Assembly: GCA_009746045.1 (NCBI GenBank)
Contig: RPFO01000175.1
Location: 5,291,414-5,355,413, forward strand
From: Mesostigma viride
Taxonomy: Eukaryota; Streptophyta; Mesostigmatophyceae; Mesostigmatales; Mesostigmataceae
Reading direction: 5' to 3'
Length of the DNA: 64,000 nucleotides
Every line of letters starts with the position of its first letter. Position 1 is the stretch's first letter. This document shows positions 1 to 12,700 of this stretch, piece after piece. The notes under the pieces were generated by a model. The model was not told the DNA's origin. It searched no databases and was given only the letters and a program-made list of their open reading frames with translations. Both the position numbers and the translations under genes were made by a program.

Positions 1-783
1 GCTGGCGCTTGTAGACTGCTCCGCTCCTTTTTATGTGCTGGCCGTGGGCATGCATTCACGCAAGTTCCCTGCCAGTTCCATGCACGCAAGTGCCCTGGCT
101 TTAACGCTGAAAACACGTGCTGCTGATTTTAATCTCAAGTTGTTGTTTGAGTTATCGTCATACTACTTAGCCCAGTACGTCGAGCATAAGTTTGAGTAAT
201 CGTCAAGTGCCATCACCTGGGCTCCCGGCACTTCTGGTTTCGACCTTGTAACTATTGGTCTGCGTTTAATTCGTAGATCAGGCTTCCGTGGTACGCGCAT
301 CCGGCCCCAATCATCATCTCTAAGCCTTGCTTGACTTGTGCGTGACCTGTGGCCTATGGGTTGTGCTTGGCCAGTGCTTTCCAAGCATCTGGGTTGTGCT
401 TGACCACCCGGGTGGTTCCAGTGTGCCAATCTGCCAATACTAGTCATGCATGCGGCATGCCCGACCTGTATGGTTTCCTTTGCGGTCGTACCCTGGCAAT
501 GACTGCCAGGTGCAGTATACTGGTCATTGATTGGACCCCAGTTGCTTACGGGCGCCAGCCCTCACGCTGTCATCGTAGCTGCCACAATCAGCACGGTGAG
601 GCTCAGGCAGCGTCACGTCGGCTACCCTCGAAAATCGAAACACGTGCGAAACCATGACGGGATGCTCCCCTAGGCAGCCCAACTCCAGGGAACGCCTCTC
701 TCGAACGTTCAGCTCATTCTAGGGAGTTCTAATCCTAAGATGACTGTATTACCCCCCCCCCCCCCCCCCCTTTCCCCTGCCAG

Positions 784-3700
784 GTCTCGCGCTCCCTGGC
801 CGCGTGCGAGGGCGCGCTCCTGGTGGTGGACGCGTCGCAGGGCGTGGAGGCTCAGACGCTGGCCAATGTGTACCTAGCGATGGAGAACAATCTGGAGATC
901 ATCCCGGTGCGTGTCCCTATCTGTTGGCTATCTATTTGATTCCCTAGTTCTGGCCAACGCGTACCTGGTGATGGAGAATGATCTGGGGATCATCCTGGTG
1001 CAGTGTGTGGTGTTGTTTATTGAATGCTACTGCGACTGCTATTGATTTCTTTTACTGCTGGCGGACACCTTGGGAGGGTAATCCTGGTGCTTGCCGGTAT
1101 ATAGTTAATTCATGAATAGCTGCAGGAAGGAAGGAAGGAAGGAAGGAAGGAAGGAAGGAAGGAAGGAAGGAAGGAAGGAAGGAAGGGAGGAAGGAAGGAA
1201 GGAAGGAAGGAAGGAAGGAAGGAAGGAAGGAAGGAAGGAAGGAAGGAAGGAAGGAAGGAAGGAAGGAAGGAAGGAAGGAAGGAAGGAAGGAAGGAAGGAA
1301 GGAAGGAAGGAAGGAAGGAAGGAAGGAAGGAAGGAAGGAAGGAAGGAAGGAAGGAAGGAAGGAAGGAAGGAAGGAAGGAAGGAAGGAAGGAAGGAAGGAA
1401 GGAAGGAAGGAAGGAAGGGCTGAACTCTCTAGTAACAATTGATTAACTATCGCTATCTACTTACATTGGTTTTGCTGTCCCCTTGCACCCTAGCTCTGGG
1501 GCCAAACATGGTCAGTGTAGCTCACTTTTGCGCCCAAGCGGAGGCATGGTCGTGGATGCATGATGTCATTGACAACGCTCATGATTATCATTAATAAGAT
1601 GGTATGCAGCGTGTGGATGCATGATGTCATTGACAACGCTCATGATTATCATTAGTAAGATGGTATGCAGCGTGTGGATGCATGATGTCATTGACAACGC
1701 TCATGATTATCATTAATAAGATGGTATGCAGCGTGTGGATGCATGATGTCATTGACAACGCTCATGATTATCATTAATAAGATGGTATGCAGCGTGTGGA
1801 TGCATGATGTCATGGACAACGCTCATGATTATCATTAATAAGATGGTATGTAACCCGGCGATTCCAAACTGGTATTCCTTTTCCACCCCCTGCCTCTGCT
1901 GTAGATGCCCGTCCCTGCCCCACCCTGTCATGCACACTGCGCGGCCTGCTTGGATGGATAATGCGCATGGTTCTTTGCTTGTCAGCGTGCTATTAGAGTT
2001 ACTTGGAAAGGTGTGATGTGTGGACTGCTGTATGAAACTGCTTCCATTGGACCAAGACTGATAAGACGGGGCCCCCCTTCCTGCCCCCTGTGAATGCGTG
2101 CACGCTGGCCTTGTTCAGATCATCAACAAGATCGACCTCCCTGGAGCGGACCCTGACCGGGCAAAGGCAGAGATCGAAGAGGTAGGAATTTGTCCATTAT
2201 GTGTATATTGGAGGAGGTTCCTTGAAATCGCGTGGAGTAGGCCTGGGACAGCCACCAACTGTGGCACAGTCTCACAGCCGCCTCGTGGCACTCACAGGGC
2301 GACTTTTTGATGTGCCAGCCTCTGCTTCTGGTAACAATGTATTACTGATGCTTCAGTAGTTAGCCACTGTCAAGCTGCAGGTGGGCGCTGTTGTGAAGGA
2401 GCACATGTGGATAACCAGGGCCACCAACCAAGGGGTTGTAATATGGATTAATATAATAAGGGGTGAGGAGCAGCTAAGGTTACCTTGAGCGCATTGGGTG
2501 GTGGCCGCTCAGCAATGGACAGGAGGCTTTACTGCAAGACTCAGTGCTCCTGCACTTGTGGAGAGAAGGATGGTGTTTTCCCTTCTGCTTTGTAATGCTT
2601 AGTCTGCAAAGATGCTCTTCAACCCATGGATCTGCTTTGTCTGGCTGCGCCTTCCCTGCTCCTGCTGGGAACTAAGCCCATCGTAGCACATTACAGCATG
2701 CTCCGAAGTTCTCCCTTCTGTCTGCGTTGCAGTGGCTGGATAGGCCTGGCAATGACCATCGCCGACGGTTGGGCTGTGACTGATTTGTGTGTTTGTCCAT
2801 CGTAGGACTGGTGATCGGAGCCCTGTACTGGGACTAGTTAAATACTACCACTAAAACCACTAGTAGTGTGAGGATGCATCGGGCTATGCGCTATAAATGG
2901 GAACGTTGGTGCTCTCTCAAGGGGGATGATGGCAGTGCATGTGTCTGCCACCTTGTCCCTGCCCCACAGCTATTTACTACTATAAATATATAACGCTATT
3001 GTTTGCTTTCCCCGTGCTGTCACGGCATCTCATGCAGATCATCGGCCTGGACTGCAGTAAAGCCATCCTGTGCTCCGCCAAGGTGAGGCCGCTGGATGAG
3101 CAGGCCGACGAGGCCTTCATTGCATTCTTGCTTGCATCCAGGCAGATAGAGGGGAGAGATGGGGGAAAGAGGGGGGTAGACATGAAGAAAAGATGGAAAG
3201 GGGGAAGGGAGGGAGAGGAGGACAGAAAGTACAAGGAGAAGCAGGCACGAAAGGGAGACAAAAGGGAGGCACAGAGGGGGAGACCGGAACGTGATGAATA
3301 GAATCAAGGGAAAGCTTTTGATTCGGCCGAACTTCCGTTCATTCATGCACTACCTTCCTTACCACTCCATTCCGTCATTCACTTCTAACTGGGTAATGCT
3401 AATACGCGGAACGGCATACTGTGCATACTACTCCATAAACATGGAGGTGCAGGTGCTTCCATCCCGCTAGCTAACCCCCCCCCCCATGGAGTTTGTGACC
3501 GGTGCCTTGCCTTCCATAGTTGGTACCTTTGGTTTTATCCTCCAAAATCAAACAAGTGATCTAACTCCATTTCGCTCCTTTCCCACCCCTCTAATTTTTT
3601 ATCCTGCCCTTCAGAGCAGATGGCATCGCCGTGGATGAGATTCTGGGGGCGGTCACGCGCATGCTTTTGTCTTACTTGCCCTAGCTTTTCCTCCTCCCCC

Positions 3701-6700
3701 CCCCCTTTTCTTTCCTTCTTGCCCTGGCCTCCCCCACCCTAGAACGGCATCGCCATGGATGAATTTCTGGAGGCGATCGCCAGTTGCATGCTTTTTTTCT
3801 CATAACCCCTTGCCTTTCCTTTCCCACCCCCCTACTTTCTCTCCTGTTCTTCAGAACGGCATCGGCATGGATGAGATCCTGGAGGCGATTGTGACGCGCA
3901 TCCCTGCCCCCGTGGACACGCGCGACAAGCCGCTGCGCTGCCTCATCTTCGACAGCTACTACGATCCGTACCGCGGCGTGGTGGTGTACTTCCGTGTCGT
4001 CGACGGGACAATCCGCAAGGGGGATAAGGTGCTGCTCATGACGAGCAAGAAGGTGAGGGATAAGCTGTTGGATGTTTAGCTTTGAAATAGATTCGCAAAT
4101 TCAGTTCTGCTCACAACGGCCAAGAAGGTGAGGGATGATTCAATTGATGAAATAAATATAATTCATGAGCAAGGCGACGAGGGCTTACTAGTAAACTGGT
4201 TGTAATAGATAGGCCTGATGAATGGTTTGGGGTTGCTGACAATGAGCAAGAAGGTGAGGGCTTACTAGTGAACTGGTTGTAATAGATAGGTCTGATGAAT
4301 GGTTTGGGGTTGCTGACAATGAGCAAGAAGGCGAGGGCTTACTAGTGAACTGGTTGTAATAGATAGGTCTGATGAATGGTTTGGGGTTGCTGACAATGAG
4401 CAAGAAGGTGAGGGCTTACTAGTGAACTGGTTGTAATAGATAGGTCTGATGAATGGTTTGGGGTTGCTGACAATGAGCAAGAAGGTGAGGGCTTACTAGT
4501 GAACTGGTTGTAATAGATAGGTCTGATGAATGGTTTGGGGTTGCTGACAATGAGCAAGAAGGTGAGGGCTTACTAGTGAACTGGTTGTAATAGATAGGTC
4601 TGATGAATGGTTTGGGGTTGCTGACAATGAGCAAGGCGGCGAGGGCTTACTAGTGAACTGGTTGTAATAGATAGGTCTGATGAATGGTTTGGGGTTGCTG
4701 ACAATGAGCAAGAAGGTGAGGGCTTACTAGTGAACTGGTTGTAATAGATAGGTCTGATGAATGGTTTGGGGTTGCTGACAATGAGCAAGAAGGCGAGGGC
4801 TTACTAGTGAACTGGTTGTAATAGATAGGCCTGATGAATGGTTTGGGGTTGCTGACAATGAGCAAGAAGGTGAGGGCTTACTAGTGAACTGGTTGTAATA
4901 GATAGGTCTGATGAATGGTTTGGGGTTGCTGACAATGAGCAAGAAGGCGAGGGCTTACTAGTGAACTGGTTGTAATAGATAGGTCTGATGAATGGTTTGG
5001 GGTTGCTGACAATGAGCAAGAAGGCGAGGGCTTACTAGTGAACTGGTTGTAATAGATAGGTCTGATGAATGGTTTGGGGTTGCTGACAATGAGCAAGAAG
5101 GCGAGGGCTTACTAGTGAACTGGTTGTTATAGATAGGTCTGATGAATGGTTTGGGGTTGCTGACAATGAGCAAGAAGGTGAGGGCTTACTAGTGAACTGG
5201 TTGTAATAGATAGGTCTGATGAATGGTTTGGGGTTGCTGACAATGAGCAAGAAGGCGAGGGCTTGCTAGTGAACTGGTTGTAATAGATAGGTCTGATGAA
5301 TGGTTTGGGGTTGCTGACAATGAGCAAGAAGGCGAGGGCTTACTAGTGAACTGGCTGTAATAGATAGGTCTGATGAATGGTTTGGGGTTGCTGACAATGA
5401 GCAAGAAGGTGAGGGCTTACTAGTGAACTGGTTGTAATAGATAGGTCTGATGAATGGTTTGGGGTTGCTGACAATGAGCAAGAAGGCGAGGGCTTACTAG
5501 TGAACTGGTTGTAATAGATAGGTCTGATGAATGGTTTGGGGTTGCTGACAATGAGCAAGAAGGTGAGGGCTTACTAGTGAACTGGTTGTAATAGATAGGT
5601 CTGATGATTTGTTTGGGGTTGCTGACAATGAGCAAGAAGGCGAGGGCTTGCTAGTGAACTGGTTGTAATAGATAGGTCTGATGATTTGTTTGGGGTTGCT
5701 GACAATGAGCAAGAAGGCGAGGGCTTACTAGTGAACTGGCTGTAATAGATAGGTCTGATGAATGGTTTGGGGTTGCTGACAATGAGCAAGAAGGTGAGGG
5801 TGGTTATTAATACTGATTACTTGATATAATCGGTGATGAGCGAGCAAGACGTTGTGGCGTATGTGTTGAATTAGATTTTAAAGTTTTTAGTTTTTACTAT
5901 GACAAGCACAACTATGACAATGGGTAGTTTCTAGGTGTATGAATGGATTATCTGTTGATTGTATTGTTTTGATAACAATTGGTTGGTTCAAACGGTTCAA
6001 ATTCATCAATCAATCGTACTCTAAGGCAGACAAGCTATGGCTGTTCGGGTGAAGGCTGCGTGGTTTGGGTGGGAAGCCCTAGGGACGTTCACCATGATTA
6101 CAGCCAATGTACACCAGGGAACAAGACGGTGCCTTCTATTTTTCCTGTCGCCCCTTTCCCCTCCCTCGTGTCAAATGCCTGCCCCCTCGAAAACCCTGCT
6201 CTCGTATATTGATGTGTCCCTGCAGATAGCCAAGTGTACCACACATTGTTCACAGTGAATTGGGCTGCTTATTGGAGAATTAGTTGTCTGCTTTTTTGCC
6301 ACACGGTGTTGGCCCTGCTAATCGGACTTTGCCTGCTTGTTTGCCGTTTGCGGAATGGGGCGCGTGCATTTGTGCCGTTGCCAGGAGTACGAGGTGGACG
6401 AGCTGGGCGTGCGTGCGCCCATGGACGTGCAGGTCGACGAGCTGGGGCCCGGGGAGGTATGATGTTGTGAGATAGCCCTGATTGATATGACATATAAACT
6501 AATGTTTCTTCTGTGGAATGATTTATGATTGCAAAAGGCCTTGCGGAGGATTCCGATGTTCCTGCGCCACTTCACAATAGCATGATATTCACAAAGAGAA
6601 GATGTTATTGTTACAAACTTCTATGCTGGGGCTATTGCGGTATTATATGACCTCTTTGCCAAGGTTTTCTGATCTTCGCAGTGCACTCTCGCGCGTTGAA

Positions 6701-9700
6701 ATTTTTCAGAAAACGTCTAAACATGGATGTTGTAGATGACAGGGCAGCAACTGTGCCTACCCCAAAATATGCCCGAGGAAGTATCCAGGTTTAATCATCG
6801 TAGGTTGAACTATCCAAACTATCCACAGTTCTGTTTATTGTGCATGGCTGCATGGGTACAGTTTCCAAAGTGTTCATTTGCTGACAACCCCAAAGAGTGC
6901 ACAAACAAACCCTTTGTCCGCTGCGACCCCGACCAGGTGGGCTACCTATCGGCCCAGATCCGTGCCGTCATGGACGCACGTGTGGGAGACACCATCACCA
7001 GCCTCAGCAACCCAGCGCCCGAGCGGCTGGCAGGGTACCAGCAGGCGGTCCCCATGGTCTTCTGTGGCCTCTTCCCCACCGATGCGGACCAGTAAGTGGC
7101 AGGCAGGCACTTTTCGCGACGAATGCTGACGTTTGCATCTGTAATGCTGACCAGTGAGCGGTGACCGGCAGACAGCCTCGTGGGCGAGGAGCATGCAGTG
7201 GCAGGCACCTTCCGTATTGAGTTTTGACTCCTACAACCGTCCTTCATTCCCATGTACCTAGGTGTACTCACCCACGCACATTCCGTGAGAGACGCTGGTG
7301 CATAAGATACAGCACTGGGGCTTGATATGTGACATACTTGACAGAACCGCGTGAGATAGCTGGAAATTGAATTTCCTATCCATAGAACGGCAGTACCTGC
7401 TCATCGTCACTTCCTGAGTTACTAAATGTTCTGCCTGCGTTGCCTCGTTACTGCCACTGTTATTTGCGTGTCTTTTCTACTCAGGTATGCCAACCTAACT
7501 GTTATGCCTGCGATGCCTCTTCATGAACCCTGTTATTGGCCTGTCTTTTCTACTCAGGTACGCCGACCTAAGAGATGCGCTGCTTAAACTCCAACTGAAT
7601 GATGCAGCCTTAAAGGTGAGATCTGGCCCTGCGTTTGAGGTGAACAACTTGGGTTGCCGATGCTGCTGCAATATTTAATGGCTGTTGTTCAAGCAACCCG
7701 GTGTTACGCGTGCTTTTCCAAGGTGTCCCTAGGTGTTGGTCTTGGTCCTGGTCTTGGTCTTGGTCGGTCTTGGTTATGGATCCCCTTGAAGTCGTATCAG
7801 CTTATCTCTGCTGTTTTGCAACCTGGCATGGGGAGGCGCATCTTAGTGTCTGCGGTCGCGTGGCGGTGTACTCGCCCGCATGCGGGGGTACTGTCTTCCC
7901 CGACAGTGCAAGTAGCTGCATGGTGACGCTGCCCACCTTTTCCTTTCACGAACCCTGTTCCTTTCATTAATGGCACGTGGCGGCATGCAGTTTGAGCCTG
8001 AAGTGTCGAGTGCGATGGGCTTTGGCTTCCGCTGCGGCTTCCTGGGTCTACTACACATGGAGATTGTGCAGGTGAGTGGACAGGCGAGGCAAGGTGACCA
8101 TGCCTGTTGTCCATCACTTTGTGGTCTTCTTGCTGGAATGCGTTGGTGGTTCAGCGATGCCGCTAGTTGTGTTAGCGTGCACATTAAGATCTTGAAATCC
8201 TGGGTTCTCCTCGTCGATGGACCCAGAAGGACTGTTAACGAGCAAATTGAGCAAACAGTGGCAGAATTTCCTATCTATGTGACCCTAGCAAAGCATGGAC
8301 GGTGCACGGGGTGTACAACAGATACATGAAGATGTAGTAAGTTGATGTACTGCTATGGATTCGTCAATAATGATTACTTAGGTACATCATTAAAACCAGG
8401 CGGGGAAAATAGCGAACAAGAGAAGATGGAAGTCACAGTCAGCAGAAGGGCTGAAGGGGTGGCACACAGTGAAAAGCACAAGCTACACATGAAACTCGAT
8501 CGAAAAGGCGGCAACCTGCCACAGCCCATGATCGAGTGATCTAGGTGGCTGCAAACTTTATGCATATTTACTTGGAATGTTGAGATATATTTACTTGCAC
8601 CATGCTAGTGATTGGCCGGCACTTTCTATGCACGTTCTATCTAATTTAGGCGCGATGCAACCTACTGGGCACTGTGCATTCCACGGCGGTGAGCCCCTGT
8701 GGGGTCCCCTTCCTCCGGTGTATCGTTACCGCGTTGACTGCGTTGTAGGGTATCTATGGTGCAGTATGAGCTGGCGTGCATGCTGCTGGCGGCCACTACC
8801 CTGGACCAGGCACATGCCTGCCTGCCCATACCAGTGCGAGAAGGGCACTAAGTGACAGGCAAGGAGAAGGCATTGCCCGCGTGTATTGCTGTAGAGCCCA
8901 AAGCTCATAGCCTGCCTAGGTGAAGTGTCCCTGCTTGCCGATGGCATGGAACTGGTTGCCAGCCATCCCATGGAGAATCAAGCCATAGACCTGCGGTTCG
9001 GTAGGTAAACATGGGGAGCCTATGGGAAGCAGGTAATGACATAAGTCACAAGTCCATGGTCATCCTGCGCATTACTAGTCCAACAGGCAAGCTTTCCTTT
9101 GCTGATGCTGGTGTCCTGCACGGTTCTGTGGATCCCTCTTTCTTGCATGCCCCCGCCTATGCTCGCCTCTGTTCCTCTTCAACTGTGATGCTTCCGCTTG
9201 TCCTTCTCCCCCCCGCCCGCCCCCCCCCACACACATCCCCCCATGCACCCTCCTCTTTTTCAATGCTCCCGCTTGTGTTTTTTCCCCAGCATTCTTCTCT
9301 CCCGCTTCCTGAATCCTGTCCCCCTCCATGCCCGTTTCCCATGCATCCACTCCCACTTATTCTCCCACGCACCCTGGTCTGTTGCAAGGGCCTGTCTGAT
9401 AAAATCTTCTCTCCCCCCCCCCCCCCTGGCACCCCCCAGGAGCGCCTGGAGCGAGAGTACGACCTGGACCTCATCACAACCGCGCCCGGTGTCGTCTACC
9501 GCGTGACCACCTCGGATGGGGAGGTGGTGCGTGGCATGCAAGAGTGCTACCGTGCACGTTGTTAGCATGCCTTGCATCTGGCAACGCTCGTTAGTGTCGG
9601 CTGCATTGTTGTCTGCGGTGTGGTCTACCACGCGACCGCCACGGATTGGGGTGGTGGTACCTGCCATGACGATATTGCTAGCATGCCCTCTATCTAGTTG

Positions 9701-12700
9701 CAGTCATTATTTCTAGCTGCACGTAGCATCAGGCTGGCACCTTCGTTTGTGGCCGTAGTGGCAGCTGTACAGCATGAGGTCAAGCTCCTGGCACCAGATG
9801 AGTTCCCTTCAGTGAAAACATCACTCAAAGTGTCGGTGGGTGGGAGATGGTGTCTTCTCCTGGAAGAGTTCAAGCCGGGATGTTCCTGCAGCAGGATGCC
9901 TGAGATGCCATCTACAAGCAACAGCCTGGTCTTCTCCCACCGATTCCCAAATCCTGCTACCACCCAACCACTGGCAGTCTGTTTGTCACCGCTCGACAGC
10001 GATCCACTTTCCGCAACCGCTGTCTATCAGTGTCTCAGGGAGCGTGTTGTGCCGCTCAGCTACGCCCCCACATATGCCACGGGCGGCGGGTGGTCCGTGA
10101 CCGGTTGCTCCATGAAGGCAACGATGTATGCGGTGCGGATTCCTGACCACGTTGCAGATATCGCGCTGCTTCTCCACCATTCATCATCCTGGCAAGCGAG
10201 CCACCAATCACCAGCAAGAAGCCCTCACCTCGTACCCCACTTGCTGCCATCATGTGGTCGCCCTCCTGGCAATCCACGCTCCTCTCTTCCTGCCCCGCCC
10301 ACTCCCAGAAAATGGTGGACAACCCGTCAGACCTCCCCCCCCCTCGCGCCAGACAATCATCGAGGAGCCGTACGTTCGGCTGGAAGTGATCACCCCGGGC
10401 GAGTACGTGGGCACGCTCATGGAGCTGTCGCAGGCGCGGCGCGGCATCTTCAAGGACATGAAGTACATGACGGAGACGCGCACGTCGCTTGTGTACGAGG
10501 TGCCGCTCGCGGAGGTGAGGGGGGGGGGGGGCAGGGGGGGGGGGGGGGATCAGGGCTATAGTCAGATGCCAACCGAAACGAGGCGGGGGTATTGAGTCAC
10601 GAATAAAACGAGGCGGGGGGATTGAGTCACGAATAAATAAATCATGAACTAATGAATGTCAAGTCGGGTAATGAGGTGCTGTTTGCCGAGTTAAGGGGGG
10701 GGGGGGGCAGAGTGGGGTCATCAGGTGCTGCTCACCAATGTGAGATGAGTTCAACACGGACTGTGTTAAGTGTAGGTGAGTGAGATGTGTTCAATACGGA
10801 CTGTGTTTAGTGTAGGTGAGTGAGATGTGTTCAATAGGGACTGTGTTTAGTGTAGGCGCGCTTATTATGGTCACAAGGTGCCATTCACCGAGGGTCATGG
10901 GGGGGGCTGACATAGTATAACTATCGCCTTTTTGTTTGTAGAATTTAATTTTCTTCTGCGAAATCATGGTCTCGTTCTCCGTCTGTCGCAGGTGGTCACG
11001 GACTACTTTGACATCATGAAGTCGCGCACCAAGGGATACGGCAGCATGGAGTACCACGTGATCGGGTGAGCCACGCATCCTAAGTATAGATAGCTGGTGG
11101 TCTCCGTCATAGATGTACCCCAGGCTATGCCCTAGAACCACTCCATGTGATCGGGTGAGCCGCGAGGGGTAGTCGTGTATCCCTTCTGTTTAGGGTTTAG
11201 TTTTTATTTGCGCCATGAGCAACTTGAACATTTTGCTGACCTTGTTGTCATCTCTCAGATGTATCATAATTGTCCTCTCCTATCACTCCTTCTATTGTCA
11301 TCTCCTACTACATGATAGGAGGTGTGTGATAAGCCGCTGGGCATCCTGTTTGAAAGGATACACTGCCTGGTTATCGTTCTCGCCCCCCAAGTGGATATGC
11401 TGTAGAAATACTGCAGTAGCCTAGCGCCTCTGGTGACCCTGGATGTGGAGGAGGTCTGTGTGCCCACCTGCCTCTGCATCTGCGCATGCCGCCTCGTGCT
11501 ACCGTTCCTTATTGCTGTTTCCTTATTGCTGTTTCCTTATTGCTGTTTCCTTGCCGCTGGGGTTTGGGCCTCTGTTTGAATCTGCACCCTGCCTGCCTCC
11601 CTTTACTGCGGGTGTGCGTCTTGCTTTTTTTGCTACGTGCTGCTTGCTTGTGCTTCGGTCCAATGGCCTATGATGCTATTCATGTGTGTGTGTGTGTGTG
11701 TGTTTACGCGCGACGTGGGTTGTTGCTGCGTGGGATGCTGCTGCGGGCTTTGTGCCACGGGCGTGTTTCTTTGGGTTTAGGAGACCGGCCTGTAATATCT
11801 CACTATCTATTTGGGTTTAGGAGACCGGCCTGTAATATCTCACTATCTATTTGGGTTTAGGAGACCGGCCTGTAATATCTCACTATCTATTTGGGTTTAG
11901 GAGACCGGCCTGCAATATCTCACTATCTATTTGGGTTTAGGAGACCAGCCTGTAATTTCTCACTATCTATTTGGCCCGTCACGCGCAGCTTCCGGTTTCA
12001 AGCTAATCGTGTGCGTGCCCTGCTTGCACTATCCACCTACTAACGTGATTTATTGTGGTATTAGTTTCGTTTCGATACCGTATTGCGCTACAGGGCTCAT
12101 CCCGTGGGCTTGTACATGCTACAGTGTGTGTGCCATTGATTGGCCCACCATGTGCAGCTTCCGGCTTGGTCTAGTCTAATGGTTTGTGTCGCTTGCTGGC
12201 ACCATGCGTGGGCCTCATTCCATGTATGCATGAGCAGCTTCCGTGCCAATGACCTGGTCAAGCTCGACGTGCGCATCAACGGGGACCTGTGTGAGCCGCT
12301 GTCCACGATCGTGCACAACGACAAGGTGAGGCTCGACTAAAGTATCTCATCATAGGGATTGTCCTACAGTGTAGTGTGCGGGGTTGGCTGTGGCACTGTT
12401 CCACAATGCCAAGGTGAACAAGACTGCTGTTAACTACAATAGTGCACAGCAAGGTGATGACTGATGGGGTGCGTGGCTGCTGCATCGCGCACAATGACAA
12501 GGTGAGGAGCGCTTTTTTAGGGCTTACAATTTTTTTTGGTAATATCCATTTTGGTGGTTGGCTACTGCATCATGCACAACGACAAGGTGAGGTGGAGGGC
12601 TAATCTGCAAGGCGTGCAAGCGCTATGCTAGTGTGATAGTATAAGTATTATTTTGTAAGCGCCATTTCGGTGGTTTACTGCCTCATTGTGCACACGGACA

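Noticed and set aside
1052-1438. Open frames of about 100-130 codons over the GGAA repeat on both strands
   Set aside because: Pure translation of a tetranucleotide repeat; no codon structure and the region is intronic.
4111-5789. Serial 71-residue open frames on the minus strand
   Set aside because: Each is the same frame through the 77-bp minisatellite; they lie in EF4 intron 4 and have no start context or homology.
4165-5798. Regular spacing suggested a CRISPR array
   Set aside because: Units are near-identical over all 77 bp with no variable spacers, and the DNA is eukaryotic.
9698-10561. 287-codon open frame spanning EF4 introns 9 and 10
   Set aside because: Only 9773-9811 has any EF4-like content; most of the frame lies in introns, and from 10353 the true coding frame is a different one.
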